DNA from: Spirochaetaceae bacterium
GTDB lineage: Bacteria > Spirochaetota > Spirochaetia > SZUA-6 > DRHE01
Direction of reading: 5' to 3'
Assembly (NCBI GenBank): GCA_020353535.1
Contig: CP070696.1
Coordinates: 3,944,104-4,008,103 of the forward strand
DNA: 64,000 nt
This document shows positions 16,821-25,208 of this stretch, piece by piece (positions within the stretch are counted from its first letter, which is position 1; each line of letters opens with the position of its first letter). The position numbers and the translations under genes are program-made. A model generated the notes under the pieces. That model was not told the origin of the DNA, did no database searches, and saw only the letters and a list, made by a program, of their open reading frames with translations.

Positions 16821-19490
16821 TTACTTCCGGTTATTCACCACCGCCTGGGCTGCGGCCAGGCGGGCGATGGGTACGCGGTAGGGCGAACAGCTCACGTAGT
16901 TCATCCCTACCCGGTAGCAGAAGTCGATCGAGCTGGGATCGCCGCCGTGCTCACCGCAAATGCCCACCTTGAGATTGGTGCGGGTCAGGCGGCCCTTCTG
17001 CACGCCCATCTCCACCAGTTGACCTACACCCTGCTGGTCGAGGGACTGGAAGGGATCCTTCTCCAGAATGCCCTTCTCCACGTACTCGGGCAGGAACACA
17101 CCGGCGTCGTCGCGGGAGTAACCGAAGGTCATCTGAGTCAGGTCATTGGTGCCGAAGCTGAAGAACTCCGCTACCTTGGCAACCTGATCGGCGGTCAGAG
17201 CGGCCCGTGGGATCTCGATCATGGTGCCGATCTTGTAATCCAGCTTGACCTTCTTCTTGGCCATGACCTCTTGCACGATGCGTTTTGCGCTCTGGTGAAG
17301 CATGTCCAGCTCGACGTCAACGCCGATCAGGGGGATCATGATCTCCGGGAGCACCTTGACTCCGTTTTTAGCCACTTCGCAGGCGGCTTCGGCAATGGCC
17401 TGGACCTGCATGTCGTAGATCTCGGGATAGGTCACACCAAGGCGACAGCCCCGGTGGCCGAGCATGGGATTGAGCTCGTGGAGCGAGTCGATCTTGGCCT
17501 GCAGCTTCTTCACGGATACACCGATCTTGTCGGCCAAAGCTTTTGTGTCCTCTTTGGTCTTGGGAACGAACTCGTGCAGGGGCGGATCGAGCAGCCGAAC
17601 CGTTACGGGCAGTCCGTCCATGGCCTTGAAGATGCCCTTGAAATCTCCCTTCTGGAGGGGCAGGAGCTTTTTCAGCGCCTTCTTGCGGGCGTCGAGGTCT
17701 TCAGCCACAATCATCTCCTGGAAGATCTCCAGCCGACCCTCATCGAAGAACATGTGCTCGGTTCGAGTCAAACCGATGCCCTCGGCTCCGAAGTCCCTGG
17801 CCACCTTGGCATCCCGGGGCAGATCGGCGTTGGTCCGCACTCGGAAGCCCTTCTCCTTGATGTCGGAGCGCACTGCAGCCAGACGGATCTGGTCGGCCCA
17901 GGAGAGGAAGACGGCCAGCTCACCGCTGACCTTGGCCTGGACCAGCTTCACCTCCCCTTCGAAAACCTCACCGCTGGAACCGTCGATGGTCAGCCACTCC
18001 CCCTCCTTGTACCTCCTGCCGTCGATCGTAGCCGTGTTGCCGGAGATGGCCACAGCCTTGCAGCCGGCCACACAGGGGGTGCCCATGCCGCGGGCCACTA
18101 CCGCCGCGTGGGAGGTCATGCCCCCGGTGGAGGTCAGGATGCCCTGGGAAACGTGCATGCCGCCGATGTCGTCCGGAGAGGTTTCCCTGCGCACCAGCAG
18201 CACCTTCTTGCCGGCCTTGACCCATTCCTCCGCCTCGTCGGCGGTGAAAACGATCTGGCCGCTGGCCGCCCCGGGGGAGGCGTTCAGGCCTTTTGCCAAG
18301 GCTTTAATTCCCTTGCGGAGCTTGGGATCGATCATCGGATGCAGCAGCTGATCGAGCTGATCGGGGGACACCCGCATTACCGCCTGCTCCTTCGTGATCA
18401 ATTTCTCCTTCACCATATCCACGGCCATCTTCACAGCGGCCAGCCCGGTCCGCTTGCCGTTGCGGGTCTGCAGGATGTACAGCGTTTTCTGCTGAATGGT
18501 GAACTCCAGGTCCTGCATGTCCTTGTAGTGCTTCTCCAGGAGCAACCGTACGTTGTCCAGCTGCTTGTAGATCTTAGGATTCCGCCTGGCCAGGAGCTTG
18601 AGGCTCAGTGGGGTGCGAATACCGGCCACCACGTCCTCACCCTGGGCGTTCATCAGATACTCACCGTAGTACTCGTTCGCTCCGGTGGAGGGATCCCGGG
18701 TGAAGCACACGCCCGTACCGGAGTCGTCCCCAAGGTTCCCGAAGACCATTGTCTGTACGTTCACGGCGGTGCCGAGCAGTCCCTTGATCTCATTGATCTG
18801 GCGGTACTTGATGGCACGGGGATTGTTCCAGGAGCCGAATACGGCGTCGATCGAAGCCCACAGCTGTTTGATCGGTTCCTGGGGAAAGTCTTCTTTTGTA
18901 TGCTTCTTGAAGATCCCCTTGTAGCGTTTGACTACTTCCTTCAGATCATCGGCATCCAGATCGAGGTCCTCCTCCACGCCCTTCTTCTTCTTCACCGCCT
19001 CCAAAGCCTCCTCGAAGGCGTGATGGGGAACCTCTCGGACCACGTCGCCGAACATCTGGATGAAGCGGCGATAGGCGTCCCAGGCGAAACGCTCGTTGCC
19101 CGAAAGGGCGGCCAGCCCCTCCACCGCCCTGTCGTTCAGCCCCAGGTTGAGAACCGTGTCCATCATCCCGGGCATGGAGACTGCGGCTCCGGATCGCACC
19201 GACACCAGCAGCGGATCCTTGGGATCACCGAGTTTTTTCCCCATCAGGGTTTCGAGTTTTTTCAGGTTGTCCTGGACCTGCTTGTCCAGACCGGCCGGAT
19301 ACTTTTTATTGTTCTTGTAGAACAGGTCACAGACATCCGCGGAAATTGTGAAACCGGGAGGCACGGGGATGCCCAGATTGGTCATCTCAGCCAGGTTGGC
19401 ACCTTTTCCGCCGAGCCGATTCTTCATTGCGGCTTCACCCTCCGCTTTGCCTGCACCGAAAAAATAGACGTATTTCGTCGCTTTAGCCAT
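16821..19490 (-). CDS. ppdK: Pyruvate, phosphate dikinase
   Basis: Interconverts pyruvate + ATP + Pi with PEP + AMP + PPi; in anaerobes it often serves as a PPi-using glycolytic step. The N-terminal nucleotide-binding domain begins MAKATKYVYFFG with NRLGGKGANLAEM. The phosphohistidine domain has GGMTSHAAVVARGMGTPCVAG (catalytic His), and the PEP-binding barrel ends with CGEHGGDP (catalytic Cys). 889 residues, typical length. The ATG at 19490 has GGTGGG five bases upstream, and a very good promoter (19538-19566) precedes it; an in-frame start 16 codons earlier lies inside that promoter and is rejected. Confidence 0.96.
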   Translation of the reverse strand: MAKATKYVYFFGAGKAEGEAAMKNRLGGKGANLAEMTNLGIPVPPGFTISADVCDLFYKNNKKYPAGLDKQVQDNLKKLETLMGKKLGDPKDPLLVSVRSGAAVSMPGMMDTVLNLGLNDRAVEGLAALSGNERFAWDAYRRFIQMFGDVVREVPHHAFEEALEAVKKKKGVEEDLDLDADDLKEVVKRYKGIFKKHTKEDFPQEPIKQLWASIDAVFGSWNNPRAIKYRQINEIKGLLGTAVNVQTMVFGNLGDDSGTGVCFTRDPSTGANEYYGEYLMNAQGEDVVAGIRTPLSLKLLARRNPKIYKQLDNVRLLLEKHYKDMQDLEFTIQQKTLYILQTRNGKRTGLAAVKMAVDMVKEKLITKEQAVMRVSPDQLDQLLHPMIDPKLRKGIKALAKGLNASPGAASGQIVFTADEAEEWVKAGKKVLLVRRETSPDDIGGMHVSQGILTSTGGMTSHAAVVARGMGTPCVAGCKAVAISGNTATIDGRRYKEGEWLTIDGSSGEVFEGEVKLVQAKVSGELAVFLSWADQIRLAAVRSDIKEKGFRVRTNADLPRDAKVARDFGAEGIGLTRTEHMFFDEGRLEIFQEMIVAEDLDARKKALKKLLPLQKGDFKGIFKAMDGLPVTVRLLDPPLHEFVPKTKEDTKALADKIGVSVKKLQAKIDSLHELNPMLGHRGCRLGVTYPEIYDMQVQAIAEAACEVAKNGVKVLPEIMIPLIGVDVELDMLHQSAKRIVQEVMAKKKVKLDYKIGTMIEIPRAALTADQVAKVAEFFSFGTNDLTQMTFGYSRDDAGVFLPEYVEKGILEKDPFQSLDQQGVGQLVEMGVQKGRLTRTNLKVGICGEHGGDPSSIDFCYRVGMNYVSCSPYRVPIARLAAAQAVVNNRK

Positions 19491-19537
19491 GAAAACCCAC
19501 CTTATAAGATTTTGTTTTTCTTGGAAGAACGTGTTCA

Positions 19538-19566
19538 AATCTAATGAAAACAGGGGACTCTGTCAA
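19538..19566 (-). promoter_or_regulatory. Sigma-70-type promoter of ppdK
   Basis: On the minus strand TTGACA (19561-19566), a 17-base spacer and TAGATT (19538-19543), 47 bases upstream of the ppdK ATG. Confidence 0.75.
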
Positions 19567-19611
19567 TTCTATTCACGGAATGAGGGGCAACGACGGTTTC
19601 CAGCCGGAGCT

Positions 19612-19656
19612 GATAAATTTAAAAGAGGCATCCCGCCCCGTGAAGCAGGATACCTC
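19612..19656 (-). terminator. Intrinsic terminator of the sigma factor gene
   Basis: On the minus strand GAGGTATCC pairs with GGATGCCTC (one G-U) around a short loop, followed by TTTTAAATTT. It lies about 50 bases after the sigma gene stop and upstream of the ppdK promoter, isolating the two units. Confidence 0.75.
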
Positions 19657-19707
19657 ATGGATGTTCTCTTCAAAGTGCCGCCATTGTATGACGGCGTACT
19701 TTGTCAG

Positions 19708-20586
19708 CTAGGGCAGATAGGAACGAAGGGAATGGCTGCGGGAGGGATGCTGCAATCGCTTCAGCGCCTTCTTTTCGATTTGGCGGATCCGCTCCTTCGT
19801 GAGTTTGTAGCGATTGCCGATCTCCTTGAGGGACATGGGCCGTTTGCCGTTCAATCCGAAGCGGTACTGGATGATGTCAGCCTCTTTTCTGCTGAGCGTA
19901 TTCAGCACCGTATTGATGTCCTCCCGAAGCGAGCGGTCGATCACCGACTCCTCCGGCGCCTTCTGACCCTTGTCCTCTACGAAGTCGCTCAATATGGAGG
20001 AATCCTTCTCATCGTAGATCGGCGTATCCAAAGAGACCATGTCACGGGAGATATTTATCAGATCCGCTACGTGATCCTCCTTCATATCCAGAGCTTTGGC
20101 GATCTCGTGAATCTCCGGATCGCCGTTGGATCCCGACTGTAGTTCCTTCCGCATCTTCTCGATCTGTACCAGCTCATTGGCCCGGTTGAGGGGCAAACGA
20201 ATCATCCGGGATTTTTCGCAGATTGCCTTCAAGATGGCCTGTCGGATCCACCAAACAGCATAGGAGATGAAGTGGTAGCCCTTTGAAACATCGAAGCGCT
20301 CGATCGCGTTCATCAGTCCGATGTTTCCTTCACTAATCAGATCGGCCAGAGGCAATCCCTGATTCTGATACTTCTTGGCCACATTCACGACGAAGCGTAA
20401 ATTCGCCTGTATCAGCTTGTTCTTTGCTAGCGAATCCCCCTGTGCAGCGCTTCCGGCGTAGTTCTGTTCCTCTTCCCGTGTCAACAGGGGAACCTTGTTG
20501 ATCTCTTTGAGGTAAATAGAAAGAATATTTTCATCGCTGTGGCGCGTATCTCTCTGGGGCTGTATCAATTTAGTTGCTGTGGACAT
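19708..20586 (-). CDS. Short sigma-70-family RNA polymerase sigma factor
   Basis: A 292-residue sigma factor with regions 1.2, 2, 3 and 4 but no region 1.1 and no large non-conserved insert, so it resembles RpoS-size alternative or group 2 factors more than a primary RpoD. Region 1.2: DENILSIYLKEINKVPLLT. Region 2: SEGNIGLMNAIERFD and SYAVWWIRQAI. Region 4.2 helix-turn-helix: SLKEIGNRYKLTKERIRQIE. The ATG at 20586 has GGAGGAG upstream. A -24/-12 promoter match lies just before it (20616-20633), implying sigma-54 control. It could be a stress or post-exponential sigma; orthology to rpoS cannot be proved from sequence alone. Confidence 0.9.
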   Translation of the reverse strand: MSTATKLIQPQRDTRHSDENILSIYLKEINKVPLLTREEEQNYAGSAAQGDSLAKNKLIQANLRFVVNVAKKYQNQGLPLADLISEGNIGLMNAIERFDVSKGYHFISYAVWWIRQAILKAICEKSRMIRLPLNRANELVQIEKMRKELQSGSNGDPEIHEIAKALDMKEDHVADLINISRDMVSLDTPIYDEKDSSILSDFVEDKGQKAPEESVIDRSLREDINTVLNTLSRKEADIIQYRFGLNGKRPMSLKEIGNRYKLTKERIRQIEKKALKRLQHPSRSHSLRSYLP

Positions 20587-20615
20587 TTTCTCCTCCAAAC
20601 ATTTACCTAGTAATA

Positions 20616-20633
20616 TGCAATATATATGCCAAA
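20616..20633 (-). promoter_or_regulatory. Sigma-54 (-24/-12) promoter upstream of the short sigma gene
   Basis: On the minus strand TTTGGCATATATATTGCA. The invariant GG (20629-20630) and GC (20617-20618) are separated by ten bases as required, matching consensus TGGCAC-N5-TTGC at 9 of 10 positions. The expected start of transcription, near 20605, leaves a 5' leader of about 20 bases that contains the GGAGGAG. A TATAAT further up (20674-20679) lacks a good -35. Confidence 0.65.
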
Positions 20634-20760
20634 TGCGGAAGAATATAGGGTATAATTACATACTGGGTAGGGAATTATAATAAGAGAAAACGAACTTCCA
20701 CACCTTGAGACGGCACTGGGTCAAAATGCCTCAACTATGCGGGAATGCTTCAAAGCTGTA

Positions 20761-21429
20761 TCAAAATAACCCAATCGCGAACTCATCCTCCCCTGGATTG
20801 CGCCCGCAACAGCAGCAGTATTGCAATCCGCTTCCGCAGGGACAGGAATCCCCGGGCTTGATCTTTCTCCCCTCGCTGAAGTTCACCCGCACCACCGGAT
20901 CTCTCAAGCGACTGAAATAGAACAGTGGGAAATCGATCTTCGTGTTCTGAAAGATCTCGTATTTTTCCTCCGCCGTTCGCCCCTCCAACTCCCCTGAATC
21001 CTGCAGCTGTCTCCACGCATCCCGGATGATGTCGGCTATCATGGATCGTTCGCTGCGATCCGAAAGGGTTCGCTTCTTGAAACCCCTGAGATAGCGCGTC
21101 AGCTGGATCGAATAAAAAGCCTGCCAGTCATCCTGGACCGCGCAATCCTGTCTGGCCATACCGTACTCGTTACAGAACCTATCCAGCAGAGCCCGGGTGT
21201 GTTTTCTCTTCTTCATCTTGTGGGAGGTCACCCAGCTGCGGATCGCCGAGTTGCTGTATCCCACTCGACGCAGGGCGATGCCTAGGTAGTACAGCGCCCT
21301 TGTCAGATCGTCGGATCGACTCACCGGGCAGTTCTGCACCGCCCTGGAGAGAAACAGAATCGCACCGGCCGGATCGTGTCCGGACAAGCTGCGAATCCCC
21401 CGATGAAAATCAGCGGTCCATCGATCCAT
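20761..21429 (-). CDS. SEC-C motif protein, function unknown
   Basis: A 222-residue protein ending with a SEC-C zinc motif ([20 protein letters not shown]). The body is helical: residues 10-60 look TPR-like ([26 protein letters not shown]) and a basic stretch follows ([11 protein letters not shown]). SEC-C motifs usually mediate protein contacts, for example with SecB on SecA. The ATG at 21429 is preceded by GGGGGTGG at a long spacing; the in-frame start 12 codons earlier seems less likely. It diverges from groES. A link to protein quality control is only inferred. Confidence 0.7.
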   Translation of the reverse strand: MDRWTADFHRGIRSLSGHDPAGAILFLSRAVQNCPVSRSDDLTRALYYLGIALRRVGYSNSAIRSWVTSHKMKKRKHTRALLDRFCNEYGMARQDCAVQDDWQAFYSIQLTRYLRGFKKRTLSDRSERSMIADIIRDAWRQLQDSGELEGRTAEEKYEIFQNTKIDFPLFYFSRLRDPVVRVNFSEGRKIKPGDSCPCGSGLQYCCCCGRNPGEDEFAIGLF

Positions 21430-21500
21430 GCATAGAAAATACCACCCCCGGAGCAACAAAGGCAACTATTCTCGGCAAAGAAAAATGTGGACGAGTTTTG

Positions 21501-21530
21501 TTGACGATTCCGGGCTCAATTCTGTATATT
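21501..21530 (+). promoter_or_regulatory. Sigma-70-type promoter of groES
   Basis: TTGACG (21501-21506), an 18-base spacer and TATATT (21525-21530). A second TATAAT at 21549-21554 has no matching -35. No CIRCE inverted repeat is visible, so HrcA control is not supported here. Confidence 0.6.
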
Positions 21531-21602
21531 CAGTTCAAAATAAACACCTATAATACTTTTTATCTTAACCTAAAACTACAGAGAATCAGGAGGAAGCGGA
21601 AG

Positions 21603-21866
21603 ATGAAGATCAAACCTCTAGGTGATCGTGTGCTCGTAAAAATGGTCGAAGGGGAATCCAAGACCGCGGGCGGGATCTACATTCCTCAGACCGCTCAGGA
21701 AAAGACCCAAGAGGGTGTGGTGCTGGCAGTCGGAGATGACGAATCGATCAAGGTGAAGGCAAAGGACCGGGTACTTTACGACAAGTACGCGGGTTCCACC
21801 ATCAAGGTCGATGGAGAAGAGCAGCTGATCGTAAAGATGTCGGATATCCTGGCTGTTATCGAGTAG
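21603..21866 (+). CDS. groES: Co-chaperonin GroES
   Basis: Lid of the GroEL folding chamber. The 87-residue protein begins [20 protein letters not shown] and carries the mobile-loop sequence [17 protein letters not shown] at 21603 with AGGAGG. groEL is not adjacent: the next gene is on the other strand behind a shared terminator, so groES is monocistronic here. Confidence 0.97.
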   Translation: MKIKPLGDRVLVKMVEGESKTAGGIYIPQTAQEKTQEGVVLAVGDDESIKVKAKDRVLYDKYAGSTIKVDGEEQLIVKMSDILAVIE

Positions 21867-21893
21867 ATCCTGTTTCTAACGATTATGAAAATG

Positions 21894-21926
21894 GAAGCCC
21901 CTCCGAGGCGAGGGGCTTCTATTTTG
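21894..21926. terminator. Bidirectional intrinsic terminator between groES and the JAMM-DinG gene
   Basis: A perfect 10-base-pair stem, GAAGCCCCTC (21894-21903) with GAGGGGCTTC (21910-21919), and a 6-base loop. A T-rich tail follows on the plus strand (TATTTTGTT) and a CATTTTC on the minus strand. The helicase stop codon (TAG) touches the stem. Confidence 0.85.
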
Positions 21927-24363
21927 TTCGCAGGGAAACCAGGAAATCCTCGAATGCCTGTAGTACCCCCTGGTTCGATGAAATCGCTGTCCGTGTTTTG
22001 GGTAAGGAATCCAGAAAATAGCGACCGTAGGATTTACGAACGATCCTGGGATCCAGGATGAGCACCGCTCCGTAATCATCCTGGCGACGCATCAGCCTGC
22101 CGAAACCCTGACGCAGACGGATGATTGCATCCGGCAGAGCCAACTCCCAAAATGGGTTGGCAAGAGCTTCTGCTCTGGCCTCCATAATGGGATCCGTGGG
22201 AACCCGGAAGGGCAGACGGGTCAGGATCACTACTTCCAATGCCTTTCCGGGCGCATCGATTCCCTCCCAGAAGGAATCCGTGGCAAATAGGACGCTATCC
22301 GTGGTTTCCCGGAAGCGGTCCAGCAGGCGGCTGCGCTCCTCCTGCCCTTGACGCATCAGCGGCAGTCCCGCCTCCGCCAGAGCCGGTTGAATCCCGGCGA
22401 AGGTGGAGTCCAGCAGTGCGTAGGAGGTAAAGAGCACCAGGGCTCGGCCCTCGGAGATGAGCAGGGCTTCCCGGATGAACTGCGTCAGAAATCCGGGAAA
22501 CTCCTCAGCCTCCGGTTCCGGAGCTTCTTTGGGAACGCCGAGAAACACCCGTTGTTCGTAGTCGAAGGGGGAAGGGAACACCGCTTCGTAAGTGGATCTG
22601 TCTGCAAGGGAAGATAAACCGAGCCGATTCTTCCAATAGTCGAAACGTCGATCCACGGTGAGCGTAGCCGAGGTGAACACAACTGTTGGATACGGCTTGT
22701 ACACGGCCTCTCGCATGAGTGAGGAAACGTCCAGCGGCGTGATCACAAACCGTACATAGGATTCACCCCGAGAGCTTTTGCGGGATTCCAGCCAGTAAAT
22801 CTCCTCCCGGTTTTCGCCGTAGCGCAAAAACTGCTGGCAGACATCAGCCACTCTGCCGAGGCGCCGCATCTGCAGCTTGCTCTCGAACACCAGGTAACTG
22901 TCCTGCTCATCCTCCGGACATCCCTCGATCACCCGGGAAAAACGGGCCTGCAGATCCGTGATGGTAACCGCCAGATCGGTCAACGGCTCCAGAAGCAGGT
23001 CAGACAAGCGGGGATCGGGATCACTCGCTCTCAGACGGAAAGTGCTCTGCTGACCGATCAGCTGTGCGGCGCTCGCCTCGAGCAGAGCGGTTTTGTCCGA
23101 CAGCGCTCCCAACAACCTGCGCAGCTCAGGAATTTCCTCCCGCCTGCCGAACACTTTCTCTAAAGCGAACAATAACCCGCTTCTTCGTCCTTTCTTCTCC
23201 CGGTACAACCTGCCCGCGTATTTCAGGATCTGGCCGCGGGTAAAGGACTCGGAGAAGTAGGAGGTGGCGTTCTTCTCCACGTTATGGGCTTCATCAAATA
23301 TGATTCGCTGAAACGGGGGCAGCACCGCCGCGGAATCGAAGCCCATTCCGGAAAGACGCAGAGCCAGATCCGAAAACAGGAGATGGTGATTGGCAACCAA
23401 TACCCGGCAGGCGGCGGCTTCTCTACGGGCTTTGAGAACGAAGCACCCCTCCCGGCTGGAGCAGCGCAAACCGTGACAGGTGTCCGCCTCCGAACAGACC
23501 CGTGCCCACAGCTCATCGCTGGGATAGAAGGGAAGTTCGCTGCGACTACCAGTACGGGTAGTCGCGGACCAGCTGTGGATGGCCTTCAGCTCCTCGTCCT
23601 CCTCCTCGAAAAGGCTGCCCTCCTCCAGGGCTTCCCGTACCCGGGTCAAGCAGAGATAGTTACCCCTGCCCTTTACCAGCATGTAGCCCGGATCACGACC
23701 GATGATCCGGCTGACCAGGGGGATATCCCTGTCCACCAGCTGCTGCTGCAGGTTGATGGTTGCCGTGGACACGACCACCCGCTCCTCGTTTGATAGAACC
23801 CATTGAAAGGCGGGAATCAGATAGGCCAAGGACTTACCGACCCCGGTTCCGGCCTCGGCTATGCTCAAGCTGTCCGAATTGAAGGCCTCGCAGACGAACC
23901 TCAGCATCTGCACCTGAGCGTCCCTCGCCTCGTATCCCGGATAGATCCTGCTCAAAGCACCCGAGGGTGCGAGGTGCCCAGCCAGCTGCTCGCTGTCCAG
24001 CTTGGACAGCTCTTTGACCGTGACGGGCTCGGCTACGACATATATACGTTCGACCGCGTTATCGACGATGTAGAAACCGATTCCCTCGCTACCAAGTCGG
24101 GAGGCAATCTGGAAATCCGCTTCGCTGGGCTCTAGAACACCCGAGGGGTGGTTGTGAATCACCACATCCCCCCCTTCCAGATAGGGTTTGAGAGCCGGGA
24201 CCGCCCGGGTGGTTCCCCGGGCACCGATGGTGATCGCCGTCACGCAGCGCTGGCCGTCCAGACGGCCGGCCACCAGAACCTCGTTGCCGAAGGCTTCTTC
24301 GATCGCCCCCCGCAGCTGTCGAGCCGCCTCGGGGGTGAAGCGATTGACTATTTGCATCGGCAT
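21919..24363 (-). CDS. Fusion of RadC-like JAMM domain with DinG/XPD-family helicase
   Basis: An 814-residue protein. Residues about 1-125 form a JAB/RadC-like domain with an intact JAMM metal site: upstream Glu28, His70 and His72 (HNHPSG), Ser80 and Asp83, in the spacing H-x-H-x7-S-x2-D. From about residue 145 it is a DinG/XPD-type superfamily 2 helicase: Walker A EAGTGVGKS, four cysteines in the CSEADTCHGLRCSSREGC stretch for an Fe-S cluster, DEAH box (IIFDEAHN), and C-terminal motifs FATDSFWEGID and RLRQGFGRLMR. DinG enzymes unwind DNA:RNA and branched DNA. Bacillus-type DinG has an exonuclease N-terminus; a JAMM domain there is unusual. Upstream of it is the PNP gene, two bases away. Confidence 0.88.
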   Translation of the reverse strand: MPMQIVNRFTPEAARQLRGAIEEAFGNEVLVAGRLDGQRCVTAITIGARGTTRAVPALKPYLEGGDVVIHNHPSGVLEPSEADFQIASRLGSEGIGFYIVDNAVERIYVVAEPVTVKELSKLDSEQLAGHLAPSGALSRIYPGYEARDAQVQMLRFVCEAFNSDSLSIAEAGTGVGKSLAYLIPAFQWVLSNEERVVVSTATINLQQQLVDRDIPLVSRIIGRDPGYMLVKGRGNYLCLTRVREALEEGSLFEEEDEELKAIHSWSATTRTGSRSELPFYPSDELWARVCSEADTCHGLRCSSREGCFVLKARREAAACRVLVANHHLLFSDLALRLSGMGFDSAAVLPPFQRIIFDEAHNVEKNATSYFSESFTRGQILKYAGRLYREKKGRRSGLLFALEKVFGRREEIPELRRLLGALSDKTALLEASAAQLIGQQSTFRLRASDPDPRLSDLLLEPLTDLAVTITDLQARFSRVIEGCPEDEQDSYLVFESKLQMRRLGRVADVCQQFLRYGENREEIYWLESRKSSRGESYVRFVITPLDVSSLMREAVYKPYPTVVFTSATLTVDRRFDYWKNRLGLSSLADRSTYEAVFPSPFDYEQRVFLGVPKEAPEPEAEEFPGFLTQFIREALLISEGRALVLFTSYALLDSTFAGIQPALAEAGLPLMRQGQEERSRLLDRFRETTDSVLFATDSFWEGIDAPGKALEVVILTRLPFRVPTDPIMEARAEALANPFWELALPDAIIRLRQGFGRLMRRQDDYGAVLILDPRIVRKSYGRYFLDSLPKTRTAISSNQGVLQAFEDFLVSLRTK

Positions 24364-24365
24364 TT

Positions 24366-25190
24366 TCAGGGGCGAACCAGGCGGGAGAGGATGCCTTGCA
24401 GCAGAACCGAGAGCCTGGGTACGGCCTGGGCGGCGGTCTCAAGCACCTCTTTATGGCTCAGGGGCTTGTCGAGGATTCCGGCGGCCATGTTTGTCACCAT
24501 GGACAGGCCCAGTACCTCCATCCCCAGGTACCGGGCGGCTATCACATCGGGCACCGTGGACATGCCCACCAGATCGGCCCCCAACACCTCCGCCATCCTC
24601 ACTTCCGCAGGAGTCTCATAAGTGGGACCGGCAAAGGCCGCATAAACGCCTTCCTGCAGCCTCCCGCCTGCCTCCAGTGCCGCGACCACCTCCCGGGCCA
24701 TTTCCCGCAGCTTTCTGGAGTAACTTTCCGTCATATCGGGAAAGCGGGGCCCGAATCCTGCAGGGTTGGGACCCCGGAGGGGATTCACTCCGATGAGATT
24801 GATATGGTCCTTGATCAACACCAGCTCTCCTACAGAGTAACCGCGGTTGATCCCGCCGGCTGCATTGGTGACGATGAGGGTGCGCACCCCAAGGGCATGT
24901 AGCAAAAAAACGGGGAGCACGATGTCGTCCATGCTCCATCCCTCGTAATGGTGAAAACGGCCGGCCACCACCGCCACCGACGGGCCCAGACGCAGGAAGC
25001 CCGCGTGGCCTTCCACCGTGGGGACTGGAAATCCCCCGATCTCCTGGTAGGGGATGTCCGTTCCCTCCACCGACTCCACAAAGGATCCAAAACCGGAGCC
25101 CAGGACCAGACCCACCGGCGGATTCCGGTCGCTTTTTGAACGGATCGACAGGACCGCCTCCTCCAGCCGTTTCGGGAAATCCTCTTCCAT
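24366..25190 (-). CDS. Purine nucleoside phosphorylase
   Basis: Phosphorolyses purine nucleosides to base and ribose-1-phosphate. Family-2 (trimeric) PNP motifs: GLVLGSGFGSF (phosphate site), GRFHHYEGW, VTNAAGGINRG, FAGPTYETPAEVRM, GMSTVPDVIAARY and MVTNMAAGI. 274 residues. The ATG at 25190 has GGAGG eight bases upstream. Likely purine salvage; it forms a minus-strand unit with the JAMM-DinG gene. Confidence 0.95.
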   Translation of the reverse strand: MEEDFPKRLEEAVLSIRSKSDRNPPVGLVLGSGFGSFVESVEGTDIPYQEIGGFPVPTVEGHAGFLRLGPSVAVVAGRFHHYEGWSMDDIVLPVFLLHALGVRTLIVTNAAGGINRGYSVGELVLIKDHINLIGVNPLRGPNPAGFGPRFPDMTESYSRKLREMAREVVAALEAGGRLQEGVYAAFAGPTYETPAEVRMAEVLGADLVGMSTVPDVIAARYLGMEVLGLSMVTNMAAGILDKPLSHKEVLETAAQAVPRLSVLLQGILSRLVRP

Positions 25191-25208
25191 GGATCAAACC
25201 TCCGTCGC

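Noticed and set aside
16791..19544. A 917-codon open frame antisense to ppdK
   Set aside because: It mirrors the ppdK codons exactly, has no ribosome site, and its protein has no family features. GC-rich coding often opens the opposite strand. Similar long antisense frames over priA (4558-5664), asd (15527-16450) and the helicase (13855-14895) were dropped for the same reason.
20705..20730. IS-end-like sequence TGGGTCAAAATGCC near the SEC-C gene
   Set aside because: It shares only the GGGTCA core with the repeat at 14972; no second copy, terminal match or transposase is present.
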